Of a stretch of 64,000 nt of DNA, positions 11,698 through 24,411 are shown one piece after another. The notes under the pieces are model-generated. The model was given only the letters and a program-made list of their open reading frames with translations, had not been told where the DNA came from and did not search any database. Position 1 is the stretch's first letter. Every line of letters starts with the position of its first letter. The DNA lies in NCBI GenBank assembly GCA_946811185.2, contig OX328109.1, forward strand, positions 31,294,129-31,358,128. The letters are read 5' to 3'. Origin of the DNA: Hippopus hippopus (lineage: Eukaryota > Mollusca > Bivalvia > Cardiida > Cardiidae). The translations under genes and the position numbers were made by a program.

Positions 11698-11761
11698 ACA
11701 TCATCTGTAATATTTTTACGAGTGGCTGCACACCACTCGTGAAAATATTACAGATGATGTT
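11698..11761. repeat. Near-perfect 30-bp hairpin
   Basis: Left arm AACATCATCTGTAATATTTT and beyond is complemented by the right arm ending ATATTACAGATGATGTT. The stem is about 29-30 bp with one mismatch, and the loop is only about 4-6 bases. It does not belong to the TTAA MITE family. Confidence 0.85.
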
Positions 11762-12356
11762 CACTTGATGAAATAAATTTTGGTCGTTCACTGGAATAAA
11801 CAAAAATCCTCTCTGTCAAACAAGTCTGTCTGAGCTCCCGCACATTTGCCTGTTGGACTTAGCCGGAAGAAATGGCTTTCTGTAGCATATCCTATGCTTG
11901 TTCAATGGGTATCAAATTGCAGGATTTTGCTGGCTAATCCAATCACACGATTGCAGCTTGGTGAATAAAAATGCACAAAAGTTGAAAAAAAAAAAGAAAA
12001 TTCTCAATCAATGAAAAAGAAGACCATTAATTGTCTGCAAAGTTACCTGGAAAAAAATGGAAGATAAAAACACTAATTGGGGTCCTCTGTGACTCATTGA
12101 ATGACACTCCTTATTATTCTGAGAATAATGTAAATCAAGATCACATCACACAAAACAAGCAGTCTGATCTCAGATCTTCACAGTCCACTATGGTAAGATT
12201 TTTTCTGTCGAATGAAATTTGAAATTGCAATGTTTGGCTTTTGACCATTAGTTCAAAATTTTTGTTTATTTTGGACTATTGGACGAGTATAACATTTTGT
12301 CTTTCAGTAAAGAGTTCAGTTGTTACTTATTTAAAAAAGTTTTAATATAAGCTACA

Positions 12357-13885
12357 ACATATCCAAAAGTGCTCATCACAGTAGGTCACTCTTGATCCTC
12401 CACCCAGTATCATCTCCCTTCTACAGCATTTCCAAAAGTTCTCATCACAGTAGGTCACTCTTGATCCTCCACCCAGTATCATTTCCCTTCTACAACATTT
12501 CCAAAAGTTCTCATCACGGTAGGTCACTCTTGCCGCTCCACCCAGTATCATTTCCCTTCAGCAACATATCCAAAAGTTCTCAACATGGTAGGTCATTCTT
12601 GCCCCTCCATCCAGTAAGTGCTCCCTTTTACAACATATCCAAAAGTTCTCATCATGGTAGGTCACTCTTACCCCTCCATCCAGTATCATCTCCCTTCTGC
12701 AACATATCCAAAAGTTCTCATCATGGTAGGTCACTCTTGCCCCTCCATCCAGTAAGTGCTCCCTTTTACAACATATCCAAAAGTTCTCAACATGGTAGGT
12801 CACTCTTGCCCCTCCACCCAGTATCATCTCCCTTCTACAACATATCCAAAAGTTCTCATCACAGTAGGTCACTCTTGCCCCTCTATCCAGTATCATCTCC
12901 CTACTACAACATATCCAAAAGTTCTCACCATGGTAGTTCACTCTTGCCCCTCTATCCAGTATTGTCTCCCTTCTACAACATATTCAAAAGTTCTCATCAC
13001 AGTAGGTCACTCTTACCCCTCCACCCAGTATCATCTCACTTCTGCAACATAACCAAAAGTTCTCATTACAGTAGGTCACTATTGCCCCTCCACCCCGAAT
13101 CATCTCCCTTCTGCAACATGTCCAAAAGTTCTCATCATGGTAGGTCACTCTTGCCCCTCCACCCAGTATCATCTCCCTTCTACAACATATCCAAAAGTTC
13201 TCATCACATTAGGTCACTCTTGCCCCTCCACCCAGTATCATCTCCCTTCTACAACATATCCAAAAGTTCTCATCACATTAGGTCACTCTTGCCCTTCCAC
13301 CCAGTATCATCTCCCTTCTACAACATATCCAAAAGTTCTCATTACAGAAGGTCACTATTGCCCCTCCACCCCGAATCATCTCCCTTCTGCAACATGTCCA
13401 AAAGTTCTCATCATGGTAGGTCACTCTTGCCCCTCCACCCAGTATCATCTCCCTTCTACAACATATCCAAAAGTTCTCATCACAGTAGGCCACTCTTGCC
13501 CCTCTACCCAGTAAAATCTCCCTTCTACAACATAACCAAAAGTGCTCATTACAGTAGGTCACTCTTGACCCTCCACCCAGTATTGTTTCCCTTCTACAAC
13601 ATAACCAAAAGTGCTCATTACAGTACGTCACTCTTGCCCTCTCCACCCAGTATCAATTCTCTTCTACAACATATCCAAAAGTTCTCATCACAGTAGGTCA
13701 CTCTTGTCCATCCAGTATTGTCTCCCTTCTACAACATTTCCAAAAGTTCTCATTACAGTAGGTAACTCCTGTCCCTCCATCCAGTATTGTCTCCCTTCTA
13801 CAACATATCCAAAATGCTCACTGTAGGTCACTCTTGCCTCTCCATCCAGTATCGTCTCCCTTCTACAACATGTCAAACAAGAGCT
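12357..13885. repeat. 69-bp minisatellite, about 22 units
   Basis: Units contain AACATATCCAAAAGTTCTCA, then a variable CAC(A/G)GTAGGTCACTC block, then CCCAGTATCATCTCCCTTCT. The period is 69 bases, a multiple of three, so frames on both strands stay open for hundreds of codons. Units at 13.07 and 13.35 kb share rarer variants (CATTACAG and CCCCGAATC), which points to a higher-order duplication of about 4 units (276 bp). Confidence 0.9.
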
Positions 13886-14310
13886 TCGCAAAGCGGCGCA
13901 TATACACCCGAAGGGGCTTGTCAGTGAAATGGCTTAAAATCTAAAACGCCTGCAGATATCCAAATTTTAAAAGTCACATGCACAACTACACATCATAGAG
14001 ATTCATTGTAGTAAGTTTGAACTTATTAAAATGAAAACTGTGGGAGGAGTTGTCTTCTCCACCCACATTTAGAATCCCTCCTCCATATTTCACAACCCCT
14101 GCCCAACGTAAGGCATCAGAGAGCTCAGGGCCCTTGGTCTAAGTTTTTGACTCTAGGTCGTAGATTTCCACAGAACTGACGCACTGCTCTGGTAAAAATT
14201 CCATTTTCCATTTGTCAGTTACTTTCTCGTTTGTACCTAAATTTCAAAAGCAAAAAAACAATTTCTTTATACATTTCCTTTATAGAATTTTGTATAATGC
14301 TCTTGTCATA
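13886..14310. other. No gene recognised
   Basis: Follows the minisatellite. It contains AGAGCTTCGCAAAGC and CTGTGGGAGGAGTTGTCTTC, both reminiscent of degraded interspersed repeats. No splice-bounded open frame was seen. Confidence 0.4.
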
Positions 14311-14316
14311 CAAACA

Positions 14317-14548
14317 ATAACCCTTTACTACACAATGTCGACTTTCAACTACCCTGGGAAAGAAACCTTTTGAAAACATCATGGGGAAAAGGAGAAAATG
14401 CTGGTAACATACATTTTCTCTATTTCTCAGAATGTTTTCTATCCTTTCAAAGAAAAATTGCATCATTTGAGCCACAGTGAAATTGTTGTCTGCAATTAGC
14501 TTTCAATTTAGACAAGGCTAAAATATTGTCGTTTGGTATAGAGGTAAT
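14317..14548 (-). mobile_element. TTAA MITE copy (reverse)
   Basis: Begins ATAACCCTTTACTACACAAT and ends TCGTTTGGTATAGAGGTAAT. The internal GCAATTAGCTTTCAATTTAG marks the reverse orientation. Confidence 0.7.
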
Positions 14549-15260
14549 TATTACATGTGTAAGTAGTTCATATTTAGTCTCAATTCTCTCTCATACAAAA
14601 CCAAAACAATACCTTTGTTTTGCGCAGACGAGATGCATATATTCTAGCAACTTGAGGCATTTGAGATACATGAACATACCTTATTTACAAGACCATGAGT
14701 TAAGACCCATAAAGAAATGTACTTTCTTAAAATTCAGTATGCATCCTTTCTAGCTGAATGCTAACGTTAGACCAATTAGCTACATGAAAAAAACAAACGA
14801 ACTGATATTCATCATCGGAATACTGGCCGTACACGAAAAACCTCTCCCGTTTTTCTCTTCTTTGAATTATTCTTTTGTTTTGGAAGGAGAAGGAAACGTG
14901 TGTCCGCAACATGCGCGAAACATGACCGGTGATTGGCATGCTTCTCAGATTATTCCTAGAATATCGGACGTGCGGATCTTACGCCCTTCATGCTACACAA
15001 ATTAAAATGGATTTGTTACATATATGAAAGAACTGATAAATAACTAAATCTAATCCCACACCAAAATTGAATTTGAACGTAAAACGAATGTTGCTAGTCG
15101 AAAGGTCTCGCTAGAAGTGACCACGTACGCACAATATCTCTATAATTAGAACCCACTGACCAAAACCCGCAGAACTGGTTTTGGTCCCGATTGAGACAAC
15201 AATTCTCCGCTATACGGTGTAACGCAAGGAACAATATATAACAGCATGAAGTGTACCTAT
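14549..15260. other. No gene recognised
   Basis: Mixed sequence without a supported open frame or clear repeat. The short frames on both strands around 14.73-15.0 kb lack splice sites and family motifs. Confidence 0.35.
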
Positions 15261-15354
15261 CCAAGTGCTTTGGGCCACATTTATTTTGTTGTTTGTAAAT
15301 GCTTTTGTTTGAACAAGTCTTAAATGTTCATGTTGTGTAAAGAGGTAACTCTTT

Positions 15355-15577
15355 ACCACATAATCCTGACTTTTAACAACCTTGAGGAAGAAGGCTTTTG
15401 AAAATACATGTATTGTGGAAAAAAGGAGAAAATGCTGCTAACCAGCATTTCTCCTTTCCCTACTATAAATGTTTTGTAACTTAATCTAAGAAAAATTTGT
15501 CATCTGGACAACCTTTGTCATCTGCAAATGCCTTACTTTTGACCAGTCTAAAATTCATTTGTCCGGTAAAGATGTTG
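15355..15577 (-). mobile_element. TTAA MITE copy (reverse)
   Basis: Starts GTAACTCTTTACCACATAAT and ends CCGGTAAAGATGTTG. Its right end abuts the tail of a SINE. Confidence 0.65.
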
Positions 15578-15812
15578 ATTGATTGATTAATTGAATGGTG
15601 TTTTACGGCGCTTTCATCGTTATTTCAGTCATATCATGGTGACAGCTCACATATCCATGTATTTCCTTGGTTTTACCATTACTAGGCAGGGGCTCTGAGA
15701 TGTCTTACCCAAGGACACTTCCACGAAAAACCCAGTGGATCTAGTGCAACTTGAAACTGGGGATCCTTGTTACGAGTCCGACACGTTAACTCTGAGCCAC
15801 GCAGGACACCTG
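15578..15812 (-). mobile_element. tRNA-derived SINE, family A (minus), nearly complete
   Basis: The left end is the complement of a SINE tail (GATTGATTGATTAATTG, then TGGTGTTTTACGGCGC). The middle has TCTTACCCAAGGACACTTCC. The right end is the reversed tRNA-like head (CTCTGAGCCACGCAGGACACC). Confidence 0.7.
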
Positions 15813-16259
15813 ATAAAGATGTTACAGATGATGACTGTTAGACTAGCTCAAATGGTCATGAAGGTTTATTTAACCTGCTGAGGATTAATAGTAGATCTAA
15901 TATCAATCTACATGATTCATTTCAGACAGGCAGACCGACAAAAAAAGAGTCATCTTTTGGCTTGAGACAGTGCTTAAACTCGGCAATCAGCATAGGATAG
16001 AGTTTTTTGTGAGGAAAAAAATCTTCTCCCAACATGAGGGAGAACCAGGCTGTGACAAAAAAAAAAAGTATCAGAACAAATTAACAGATATACCTAAGCC
16101 GACATAAATGTGTGGGTCACACTTCCTACATCACATCCAGTTTTCCGAAGATTTCACAAGCTCGCACAGGTGTGCAAACCACATTTTTGCTTATAACTCT
16201 CTTTTCACAAAAAACATTAAAATAAGGTTTTCACCTGATGTCACATGACCAATAAATAC

Positions 16260-16413
16260 GGAATATTATGTTGTAGTAGATTTCCTGGTACTTGTGTTAA
16301 ATTCAAGCATTGTGAGAAAATTTGAGACCAAAGGTCGAGCCAGATGTCAAAGTCTTCTTACGCTGCTAGAAGTAAATAAAAGCACCAGGAAAGTTACTAC
16401 AACATAATATTCC
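16260..16413. mobile_element. Short foldback element (154 bp)
   Basis: Terminal inverted repeats GGAATATTATGTTGTAGTA and TACTACAACATAATATTCC are perfect over 19 bp. They are followed inward by TTTCCTGG and CCAGGAAA. There is no coding content. Confidence 0.75.
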
Positions 16414-16769
16414 TTTTATTATGAATACAGCTACAACTTTCAACGACAACATTTTGCAATTATTGACATTTTATTCGAAAGTGGTAGACAAAATGAGACA
16501 ATTAATAGTGTGGAAGATAGTAACTCTGTTTTTATGAATGGCAGATTGATATTACAGCTTAACATTTTGACTAATAAAATCACAAAAAAATGCATGCTTA
16601 GTTCCTTTCGAGATACATCATGATACTATATGGTATCATCACTAGTGATGATATAGTTTTAGAATGTTTGCTGGAACTACTTTTTTTCCATATTGCTCAC
16701 AGTCTAATGTTTCTGTCTCTGCTTCAAACATTAGTAAACAATAGCATGGTGAAAAGATTTTCGGTACAG

Positions 16770-17350
16770 TTTTTCCAAGCAATCCTGACTTGACGACCTT
16801 GTGGGAGAAATCTTTTGAAAACACGTCGAGAAAACAACAACATTTCGGACTCAAAGAAATGAAAGCATTTGCAGACAGCTAAATAGATGTAGCTTAAATG
16901 ATGATTTTTGTCTTTGATAGGGTAGAAAACATAGTGGGAAATGCAGAAAACGCTGCTAAACGGCATTTTCTCCTTTTCCAACAGTGTTTTCAAAAAACCT
17001 TCTTCCTCAGGGTTGTTAACTCTTCACCAAATGACAAATTATTTGACTGGACCAAAATAAAGCCATTGCAGACGACAAATTAAATGTATGGTAAACGATT
17101 ATGTCTGTCTTTGATAGGGTAGGAAATATTATGTGCAAAGGAAAAAATGCTGATTACCAGCATTTTCTCCTTTTCCCTTGATGTTTTTAAAAGCCTTCAC
17201 TTTTTTCCAAGCAAGCCTGACTTGACGACCTTGTTTTCCACCCTTTGAAAGACAAATTTCATGTGTTAGCACCCTTTTTTTTGTCATCTGCAGATGATTT
17301 CAATTTGGACTGGGCCAAAATTTTGTTGTGTGGTAAAGAGTTAAACATTT
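16770..17350. mobile_element. Cluster of nested TTAA MITE copies
   Basis: Several arms of both orientations lie end to end. The segment CAAGC(A/C)(A/T)(G/T)CCTGACTTGACGACCTTG occurs at about 16.78 and 17.21 kb and brackets two forward copies. This is best explained by one or more copies inserted into a reverse copy. Confidence 0.55.
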
Positions 17351-17519
17351 GGAAAAAAGAGACTTCTGGAAACATAGTAGAAAATGAAGAAAATGCTAGT
17401 AACCACAATGTTGTCTACCCTTTCAGCATTAGATAAAATCCATCATTTGGTCCACATCCATTTTATTGTCCACAAGTGCTTTCAATCTGGACAAGTATAC
17501 AATTTTGTAGACTGGTAAA

Positions 17520-17800
17520 ATTTGGTTTGGTTTGTATTGGGAGTTAAACACCATTTTAACAGCTTAGGTCATGTCATGGAGGTCAGTGACGCACCCATGT
17601 GTCTCCTGGCTTTCTTAGACCAGTACTGATACAACTTTCTGTTCAATGCCACTGACTACTTTTTTCACATGCATCAGAGGTGATAGGCGAAAAATCACCG
17701 GAAAGAAAGTTCGCCGCGGCCAGGTATTGAATCTGCAACCTACAGGTCACGAGTCAGATACGCCAACCACTGAGTTACCCAGCAAGCTAGACTGGTAAAG
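17520..17800 (-). mobile_element. tRNA-derived SINE, family B (minus)
   Basis: The left end is the reversed tail (TTTGTATTGGGAGTTAAACA). The right end is a reversed tRNA-like head (CGCCAACCACTGAGTTACCC). It has the same blocks as the plus-strand copy at 38.66 kb. Confidence 0.6.
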
Positions 17801-17840
17801 CCTTAGCCTGCTAAAAAGAACCCAAGGTGCATTGACTTAT

Positions 17841-17897
17841 AGTGTAGATCAAGGTCAGACTGCAGAGAATTTGCAGTTCAATCTTAGATCTATCCTG
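17841..17897. repeat. Short palindromic repeat, AGTGTAGATCAAGGTCAGAC family
   Basis: The arms AGTGTAGATCAAGGTCAGAC and GTTCAATCTTAGATCTAT face each other across a short spacer. Related copies lie at about 28,395-28,456 and 52,899-52,970. Confidence 0.6.
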
Positions 17898-17967
17898 TTA
17901 TACATGATACATGGCTTTTGCAATCTTTGCACTTTTTAGAAATGACCAGATAGTTTTACTTCTTTTA

Positions 17968-18197
17968 TTAACCTTTTACCAAACAATCCTGAGTTTTAAC
18001 AACTGTTAGAAATAAGGCATTAGAAAACATTGTGGTAAAAAAGAGAAAACGCTGGTTACCAGCATTTTCTCCTTTTTACCACAATGTTTCCTTGCATGTC
18101 AAAGACAATTTCCATCATTTGAGCCACATTCAAATTGTCGTCTGCAAATGCTTTGAATATTGGACAAGTCTCATTTACGTCTTTTGATATAGAGTTC
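17968..18197 (-). mobile_element. TTAA MITE copy (reverse)
   Basis: Begins TTAACCTTTTACCAAACAAT. The centre GAAAACGCTGGTTACCAGC is well preserved, and the right end is worn. Confidence 0.75.
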
Positions 18198-18489
18198 ACG
18201 AGTTTAACTTTTAATTTAGTTACTTTATATTAATATTGATTGTGAACAAACTTTATAACTTCTATCAATATTCTCTCTGTATGCTATGGTATATATTTTT
18301 TTCATTTGACCCTTCACCAAACAATTCCGGAAAAACATTGAGGAAAAAGGAAAAAAATACTGGTTACACACTATTTGCACATTTCACGATTGACAATAAA
18401 TTTCTCCATTTCAGCAATCTCTTTACATTAGATTTTTTTAGACATACTAACAACCAGTGCCTTGGAAAATAAAGATGAACACTTGAAAT

Positions 18490-18754
18490 GATATATGAGT
18501 CATGCTCTGTAAAAAGGGATTTAATACATCTGCAAAAGATATCAACCCAGGTCAGCCAGCACAGCCCCTCCAGGCTGACTTGGGTCGAATGTTTTTGCTA
18601 TTGGTCAACTTTCTGCATGTCAAAGAACCAGTTACCTCATATTTCATTTGGTTGTTAGACAAAATGGATTTATGGATCAAGAATTTTCGTAATGGCTTGC
18701 TCAGTACAATACATCACATAGATGAATTAAACCCCCTTTTAATAGAGCATGGCC

Positions 18755-18756
<2 letters not shown>
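18490..18756. mobile_element. Foldback element, TATGAGCC family
   Basis: Left end ATATGAGTCATGCTCTGTAA and right end AATAGAGCATGGCCC are inverted. Inside is CCCAGGTCAGCCAGCACAG, facing GGCTGACTTGGGTC. Related copies lie at 19.63-19.85, 20.29-20.67, 56.57-56.80, 57.43-57.69 and 58.26-58.49 kb. Confidence 0.6.

Positions 18757-18758
<2 letters not shown>

Positions 18759-18786
<28 letters not shown>
18759..18786. repeat. Poly-T tract
   Basis: About 28 consecutive T bases at the right edge of the foldback element. Confidence 0.9.
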
Positions 18787-18789
<3 letters not shown>

Positions 18790-19054
18790 GATACAGAAAA
18801 TATGTGAAAAGGAACAATGACTTGTTATAAACAACGACTCATTTTCCAAAAAAATGTTTTCAAAAAATGTCTACGCTGCAGGAGAATGAATAGTTACTTA
18901 TGTGTGTTTGTACTTCAACTTTTGTCAGGTGACAAAGTTTTAACTTGTGCAGGTAGAAAATTGTGGCAGAAGACAAATTTTGCTTAAAGAACAGGTTTTG
19001 CCCTTTTTTTCCTGGGTGAAAAACATCACAGTAAAATGAATGCTAGATGACTGC

Positions 19055-19260
19055 ATAGTGTTTTATGCTGCTTTCTACATTATTTTCGTCATATCACAAC
19101 AACAGCTCACATATTCATGTAAATCTTGGGTTTCGCCAAAACTAGTGTCTTACCTAAGGTCACTTCCACAAAAAGCCCAATACTTCCAGTGAGGCTTGAA
19201 CACGGATCCTCCAGGTTACAAGTCCTACATTTCATCAGTAAGCCAGAGCTCTGTAGGAAA
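19055..19260 (-). mobile_element. tRNA-derived SINE, family A (minus)
   Basis: Same block order as the 15.58 kb copy: reversed tail, TCATATCACAACAACAGCTC, GTCTTACCTAAGGTCACTTCC, then a worn tRNA-like end. Confidence 0.6.
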
Positions 19261-19332
19261 ATGAAAGTGTTTTACTCACAATGTTTTCAAATGCTTTCAT
19301 CTGTACCACCACATAAACACAAATGCGTTTTA

Positions 19333-19561
19333 TTGAACTCTTTACTACACAGTCCCGACTTTAACGGCCCTGAGGAAAACGCTTTTGAAAACATTATGGG
19401 AAAAGGAGGAAAATGCTGGCAATCAGCATATTCTCTTTCCCACAACATTTTCTATCCTTTCGGAGACAAATTTCATCTCTAAACCAACATTTAATTTTGT
19501 GGTCTGACAATGCTTTTATTTTTGTTGGGTCTAAAGATTTTGTTGTTTGGTAAAGAGTTAA
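19333..19561 (-). mobile_element. TTAA MITE copy (reverse)
   Basis: Starts TGAACTCTTTACTACACAGT and ends TTTGGTAAAGAGTTAA. It is 229 bp long. Confidence 0.75.
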
Positions 19562-20289
19562 TGAACTGGGCGCTTTGAAAAATAAATTCTGATACTATTC
19601 AATGATGACAAAGTTTAACCAAGAAATCGGTAAAAGTTTTTTACCTTCCTCTTGACATGCCTGTAATTTTAAAGCCCCATAACCTCTTGAATCAATTTAA
19701 TTGACATAGAAAAACAGCATTAGACAATAAATTTACGTAGTTAAACAGCAGACTCAAACAAGAAACTGTGCGGACTGCAGAGGCTAACCTTGGTTGATAC
19801 TTTTGCAGATGCATTAAACCCCCTTTTCACATTGCATGGCTCATACAATATCAAAATGGCAATGTCATGGGACGTATTTAACTAACAAGCATTCAGTCAT
19901 ATTGCTTAGCCACAACTTGCAGTTACAACTTGCTTGTTTCAATTTAATAGAACTTGGGACCTTGATGTTGGGATTCCTACGCTTTACCATTGACCCATGC
20001 AGGGTCTGTATTCACCAATTATTCTTAGGAATGTTTTCAGTCTTATTCTCCAGAATTTTCTAAATATGAAAGTAACACACTGATTGGCTAAACCAAATTG
20101 GCTAAACCATTTGGTTTAGCCAACCAGAGGTTGTGTTTCTTTCAAATGCAAAAGACAAAAGGGGGCTTAATGCATCACTGTGATGCTTCATACCAACCAA
20201 GACATTGCGTTATTATGGTTCCATAGAAATCCATTTTGCCAAGCAGCCGACTGAATCATGAGGTAAAATTACCCCTTGACATGCAGAAA

Positions 20290-20672
20290 ATGTAAGAATA
20301 GCAAAAAGTTTCGGCCCATGTCAGCCTGCTCTGCAGCTTAAAAGGATCCGTGCATGTTCTCTCATAGAAAGAAAACTACAATGATCCCGAATAAACAACT
20401 CATTTGAATGAAATAGTTGACTTGGTTTATAGAATGAAATATATGATCCTTGCTCTGTGAAATGGGGGCTCAATGCATCTCCGTGATCCATGATACCAAG
20501 GAAGACATCACATAATTGTAGATCTTTAACATCCATTGCATCAAATAACCGATAGAATCTTGATGTAGAATGGTCCTTTGACATGCAGCAAATTGAAAGA
20601 TGGCGAAAAGTTTCGGCACATGTCTTTTCGCAAATACATCAAACCACCTTTTCACAGAGCCTGGCTCATATA
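20290..20672. mobile_element. Foldback elements of the TATGAGCC family, adjacent
   Basis: AAAAAGTTTCGGCCCATGTC and AAAAGTTTCGGCACATGTC recur about 300 bp apart. The block ends TTTTCACAGAGCCTGGCTCA, the inverted form of the family's left end. Confidence 0.5.
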
Positions 20673-20789
20673 TACTGTCAATTTGCCACGCGTAGAACAG
20701 AGAACACTCCGACGATTCATCAGACGGACATACAGAGCACCTGGGCCTAATTTTAATCAATTTAGTGGATGACTTGGATTGGCTGATTA

Positions 20790-21001
20790 TCTCGTTCCAA
20801 CGAGATAATTTTTCGTTTTTTGCATAATTTAATTTAAAAAAAAATCGAGAAAATGAAGGTTGTTTTTTTTTTTCAAAATTGTTTATAAAAAAGACTTGAG
20901 AAAACGAATTTTGTTTTTCGCATATATTTTTATAAAGAAGAAAAAAAAAAAAAAAAAAAAAACTCGAGAAAACGACTTTTGTTTTTTTGCATAATTTTCT
21001 T

Positions 21002-21033
<32 letters not shown>

Positions 21034-21112
21034 TCGAGAAAACGAATTTTATTTTTTGCATGATATTTAAAAAAACGTCGAGAAAACGAACTGTTATCTT
21101 GTGGGAACGAAA
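20790..21112. mobile_element. Foldback element with internal A-rich tandem units
   Basis: The ends TCTCGTTCCAACGAGATAA and TTATCTTGTGGGAACGAAA are inverted. Inside, a unit of about 75 bp is repeated, containing TCGAGAAAACGAATTTTGTT plus an A-run of up to 30. Open frames across it are low-complexity. Confidence 0.6.
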
Positions 21113-22689
21113 TAAATAAAAAAAAAATGCACATGTCACCTCAGTGCCACCGTACCTCTTCGTGCACTAGACCATGATAAAAAGTGAAGCAGAGGTGATT
21201 GTTGTCATGTTTTCTAACGGGACTACTTTGGCTACTATAAACTGGTACAGGCTGTAAGGCTTTAAGTCAGCTAGTTTATTTTCTCTTTAATAGTGGTCTC
21301 AAGCCAGTTCAGATTTGTTTCTCGTAAATCTACGTGATCATGCATCCTAACAGTACTTATTGATTTTTTGCTTTATGGAGTGCACACTCTATAACCGTCT
21401 GAAAACATTGTGGGAAAAAAGTGGTTCTTATCCATGTTATTCAGTCTTTGCGTTCTTTAACAGTATCAAAGGAGTACATAGTGGGGAAAGTTGCTCACAT
21501 CTAGCCCGGCTTTCTGATGGAATTAATACAGTCTGAAGACCGCCTATAGGTTACACGTATCATTGTTTGTCATATCTTAACCCTGAAGAACAATTTTTCG
21601 GCCATTTTGGATTTCTCCATATGGACAAAAAGTTGGACTGTATCTGCAGTTCAACTTCCTTGACAACCAGAAGGTCGGTTTAATACAAGCAGAATTCAAC
21701 ACAGTCAAACTAAATGCAAAAGATTAAATTTAATTAATTTTTGTTAGAATTTCTTAAAGTGTAATCTATCTACAACATTTTCCCTTTATTCGCATAACAT
21801 AACAAAAAAAAAAAAAAAAAAAGTGGAGAAAAAATAATATGAAAATAGGCAAAGAAACGGGCAAAAGAGACTTTTTTTCTCAGACATATTCAATCATAAT
21901 CCGTGCAACAACGAATCTGTGCAGATATGTGTTTATTTGACACTGCCCAGCAAATCTTTTATGGCAGTAGATATCTACTTCCTTCACTCTACCAAACGGC
22001 TAATTCTACACTCTTCTAAATTGAAAACTTCTGCAGAAAACATTCAGTTTCCCCCTAAAATTACTGGTGTAATTGAAACAATGTTAAATACAGCGTTAAA
22101 CACCACACAATCAATCTTCTTCTCTCATATTACAATCATACATCCACCCCTAAATCCAGCTAGAGGCCCTTCAGGGCCTGAAATCGCTCTACTGGCAGTA
22201 ATTTTTTGCTAGCATACATTATGAATTCATGATGCAAAAAAGAAAAAAAGACAAAAAAATGGGGGGGGGGGTGTTCTTGCAACTAGGCTTGAACCCGCTA
22301 AGACTTCAAAAGAACAGTGAAAAAAAAAGAAGTGCAATTTCTCAAAACTAATTGTTTGGAATCCAGCCAAATTAGATAGGATTTCAGTATGCCTTGTATT
22401 AAACAATCCTAGCAAATTTCAAACAAATCTGGCTAATAATGTGGACTTTGTTGAACACAGACTAAATCCAAAAGCGTGAAATTTAATTATTTTTTTGTCA
22501 AAATTTCTTAAAATGTAGATGAAGATCTACAAATTTTCCCACTTGTTCGCGTATCATGACAAAAATATTGGAAAAGTTATCAATAATGTTAATTTCAATG
22601 ACGTATGAACTACGCAATTCGACATTCTTTCTTTGACGTCACTTTTTTCTGAGGTTCGGCACATTCATTCTATTCTAGAAAAATTGAAA

Positions 22690-24411
22690 GAGACTTTACT
22701 AATTACTAACCTATAGCATTTATTCACGAAGCAAGAAAAAAACTCATATTGCAGTTCAACAGTGGTTTTCCTCTGCTGATAATAAGAAAAAAAATTCACA
22801 ATTTTGATATTGTTTCCACAGAGACATCTTTAAGCTTCAGCTTTCATGCCTATAGTCTATTGAATGATAATGTGGGCTAAATTATTACAGGTAGTTGCAG
22901 TGATCAAAAAGAAATTTTTCCTCTGCCTTCAAGAAATTTAACTCTGTACTAATTAACAAATTTTTAAACATAAATAAAGTCAAAATATTTCAAGACAGTA
23001 CAATCATTAAATGTTTCTAAAATGTTGATTTCTGTCATTGATATGATAGAAAACATGTGGGAAAAGTACGTGTGCTAATTACCAGGATTTTCATCTTTTC
23101 CCAGTATGTTTTAAAAAAACCTTCTCTTTTTAAGTCATAAAAAGTTGGTAATTGAGTGATAAAGGGTTATGGGTCAACAGATTAGATATTATACATATTT
23201 TATTAAAGATGGCTGTAAGCTTTCCTCTTAAGACGTGGAAGTTTTAAACATTACAATTTTCTGCACAGAACAAATCACTTACTCCCCTGTATAGGAATGA
23301 CAGACACTCTTGCAACAGGCTGTATTTTCATAAACCATTTACGAAACAACAAAATTTTAAACATTGTTGGAAAAAGGAGAAAATAATGCTTACCAGCATT
23401 TTCTCCTTAGTCACATTGTTTTTAAAAGTCTTTATGAACCCCCATGGTCATCCAGACATGGGATTGGTTGGTTAAAGGTTAAGGAACACATGATTAGAAG
23501 ACTATAGAGCATAGTTCTACATTGAGAAAATACAGATGGGATTACAAAGAGAAGAATTGAGTTCAGTTAAGATCTGTGCCTGGTGATAGAAACATGAGTA
23601 AAAGCTACAGTTGTACAATTACAAAACTAATGATACAGTTTGCTTTTATTGTGGCATATTGTCACAGTTTCAAATGAATAAATACTGGTCACATGTATTT
23701 CACACCAGTAGGTAAATTGCCAAAACTGCTGAGCTAATTAATTGATGGTTCCAATTACTATACTGAAATAGACAAATGATTGATTAAATTCAATGTTGAA
23801 TATCATTACTTAAAACTGTTACTAATTTTGCATGTTACATAGAAAATTCAGGTCACTTTCTATCAAAAAATGTCTGAGGATGACAGCATATGCAATTGAC
23901 AGTGTAGAGTCTTACTTGCCTGCCACTGAATTTAATGAAAGCAGCAAAAAAGCATCAAGGGATTGAAATGAAAGACATAGATGATGGGACACTGGTAGAA
24001 ATTACAGTGATGATGTACTTATGAAACTTGTGCTAATCTATAGCAGATTGACAGACAATGGGTAAGAAAGAAATGGAGTTTATTTGAAGTAATTGTATAA
24101 AATGCCAAAGGAATGGTTTAAGGAAGAGTTGTGAACATAAGACAGTAAAGTGAACAAAAATCTGTATTAGAGTAGGATATGGTGGATCAATGTAAATGGT
24201 TAGCGATTGTCATATCACCCACCGAGCATTATCCATCTTAAGGACTAACTCACATAAATATACAGGCACAAAGAAGGAAAAAAATGTCAAGTGATGATAA
24301 GTATTGCAAATACATGCAGTGAAAAATCCCACAGAAATTATTTTGGCAAGAGTTGTGAACAAGGTAGATACATGTGAATTGTTTACAGTAACTTTAATAT
24401 CATCCTCCAAG
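22690..24411 (+). repeat. Left arm of a giant inverted repeat
   Basis: About 1.72 kb that reads as the reverse complement of 26085-27920. Landmarks are CTAATTACTAACCTATAGC at the outer end, ATTACCAGGATTTTCATC near 23.08 kb, and ATCATCCTCCAAG at the inner end. Differences from the right arm are scattered substitutions and small indels. The arm contains two MITE relics (about 22.94-23.17 and 23.33-23.49 kb) that are mirrored in the other arm. Confidence 0.9.

Noticed and set aside
12392..13696. 434-codon open frame of 23-residue repeats as a gene
   Set aside because: It is a product of a 69-bp period without stops. The minus strand is also open for long runs, and there is no signal peptide or splice context.
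20883..21139. Phe-rich minus-strand frames
   Set aside because: They are translations of A/T homopolymer runs inside a foldback element.
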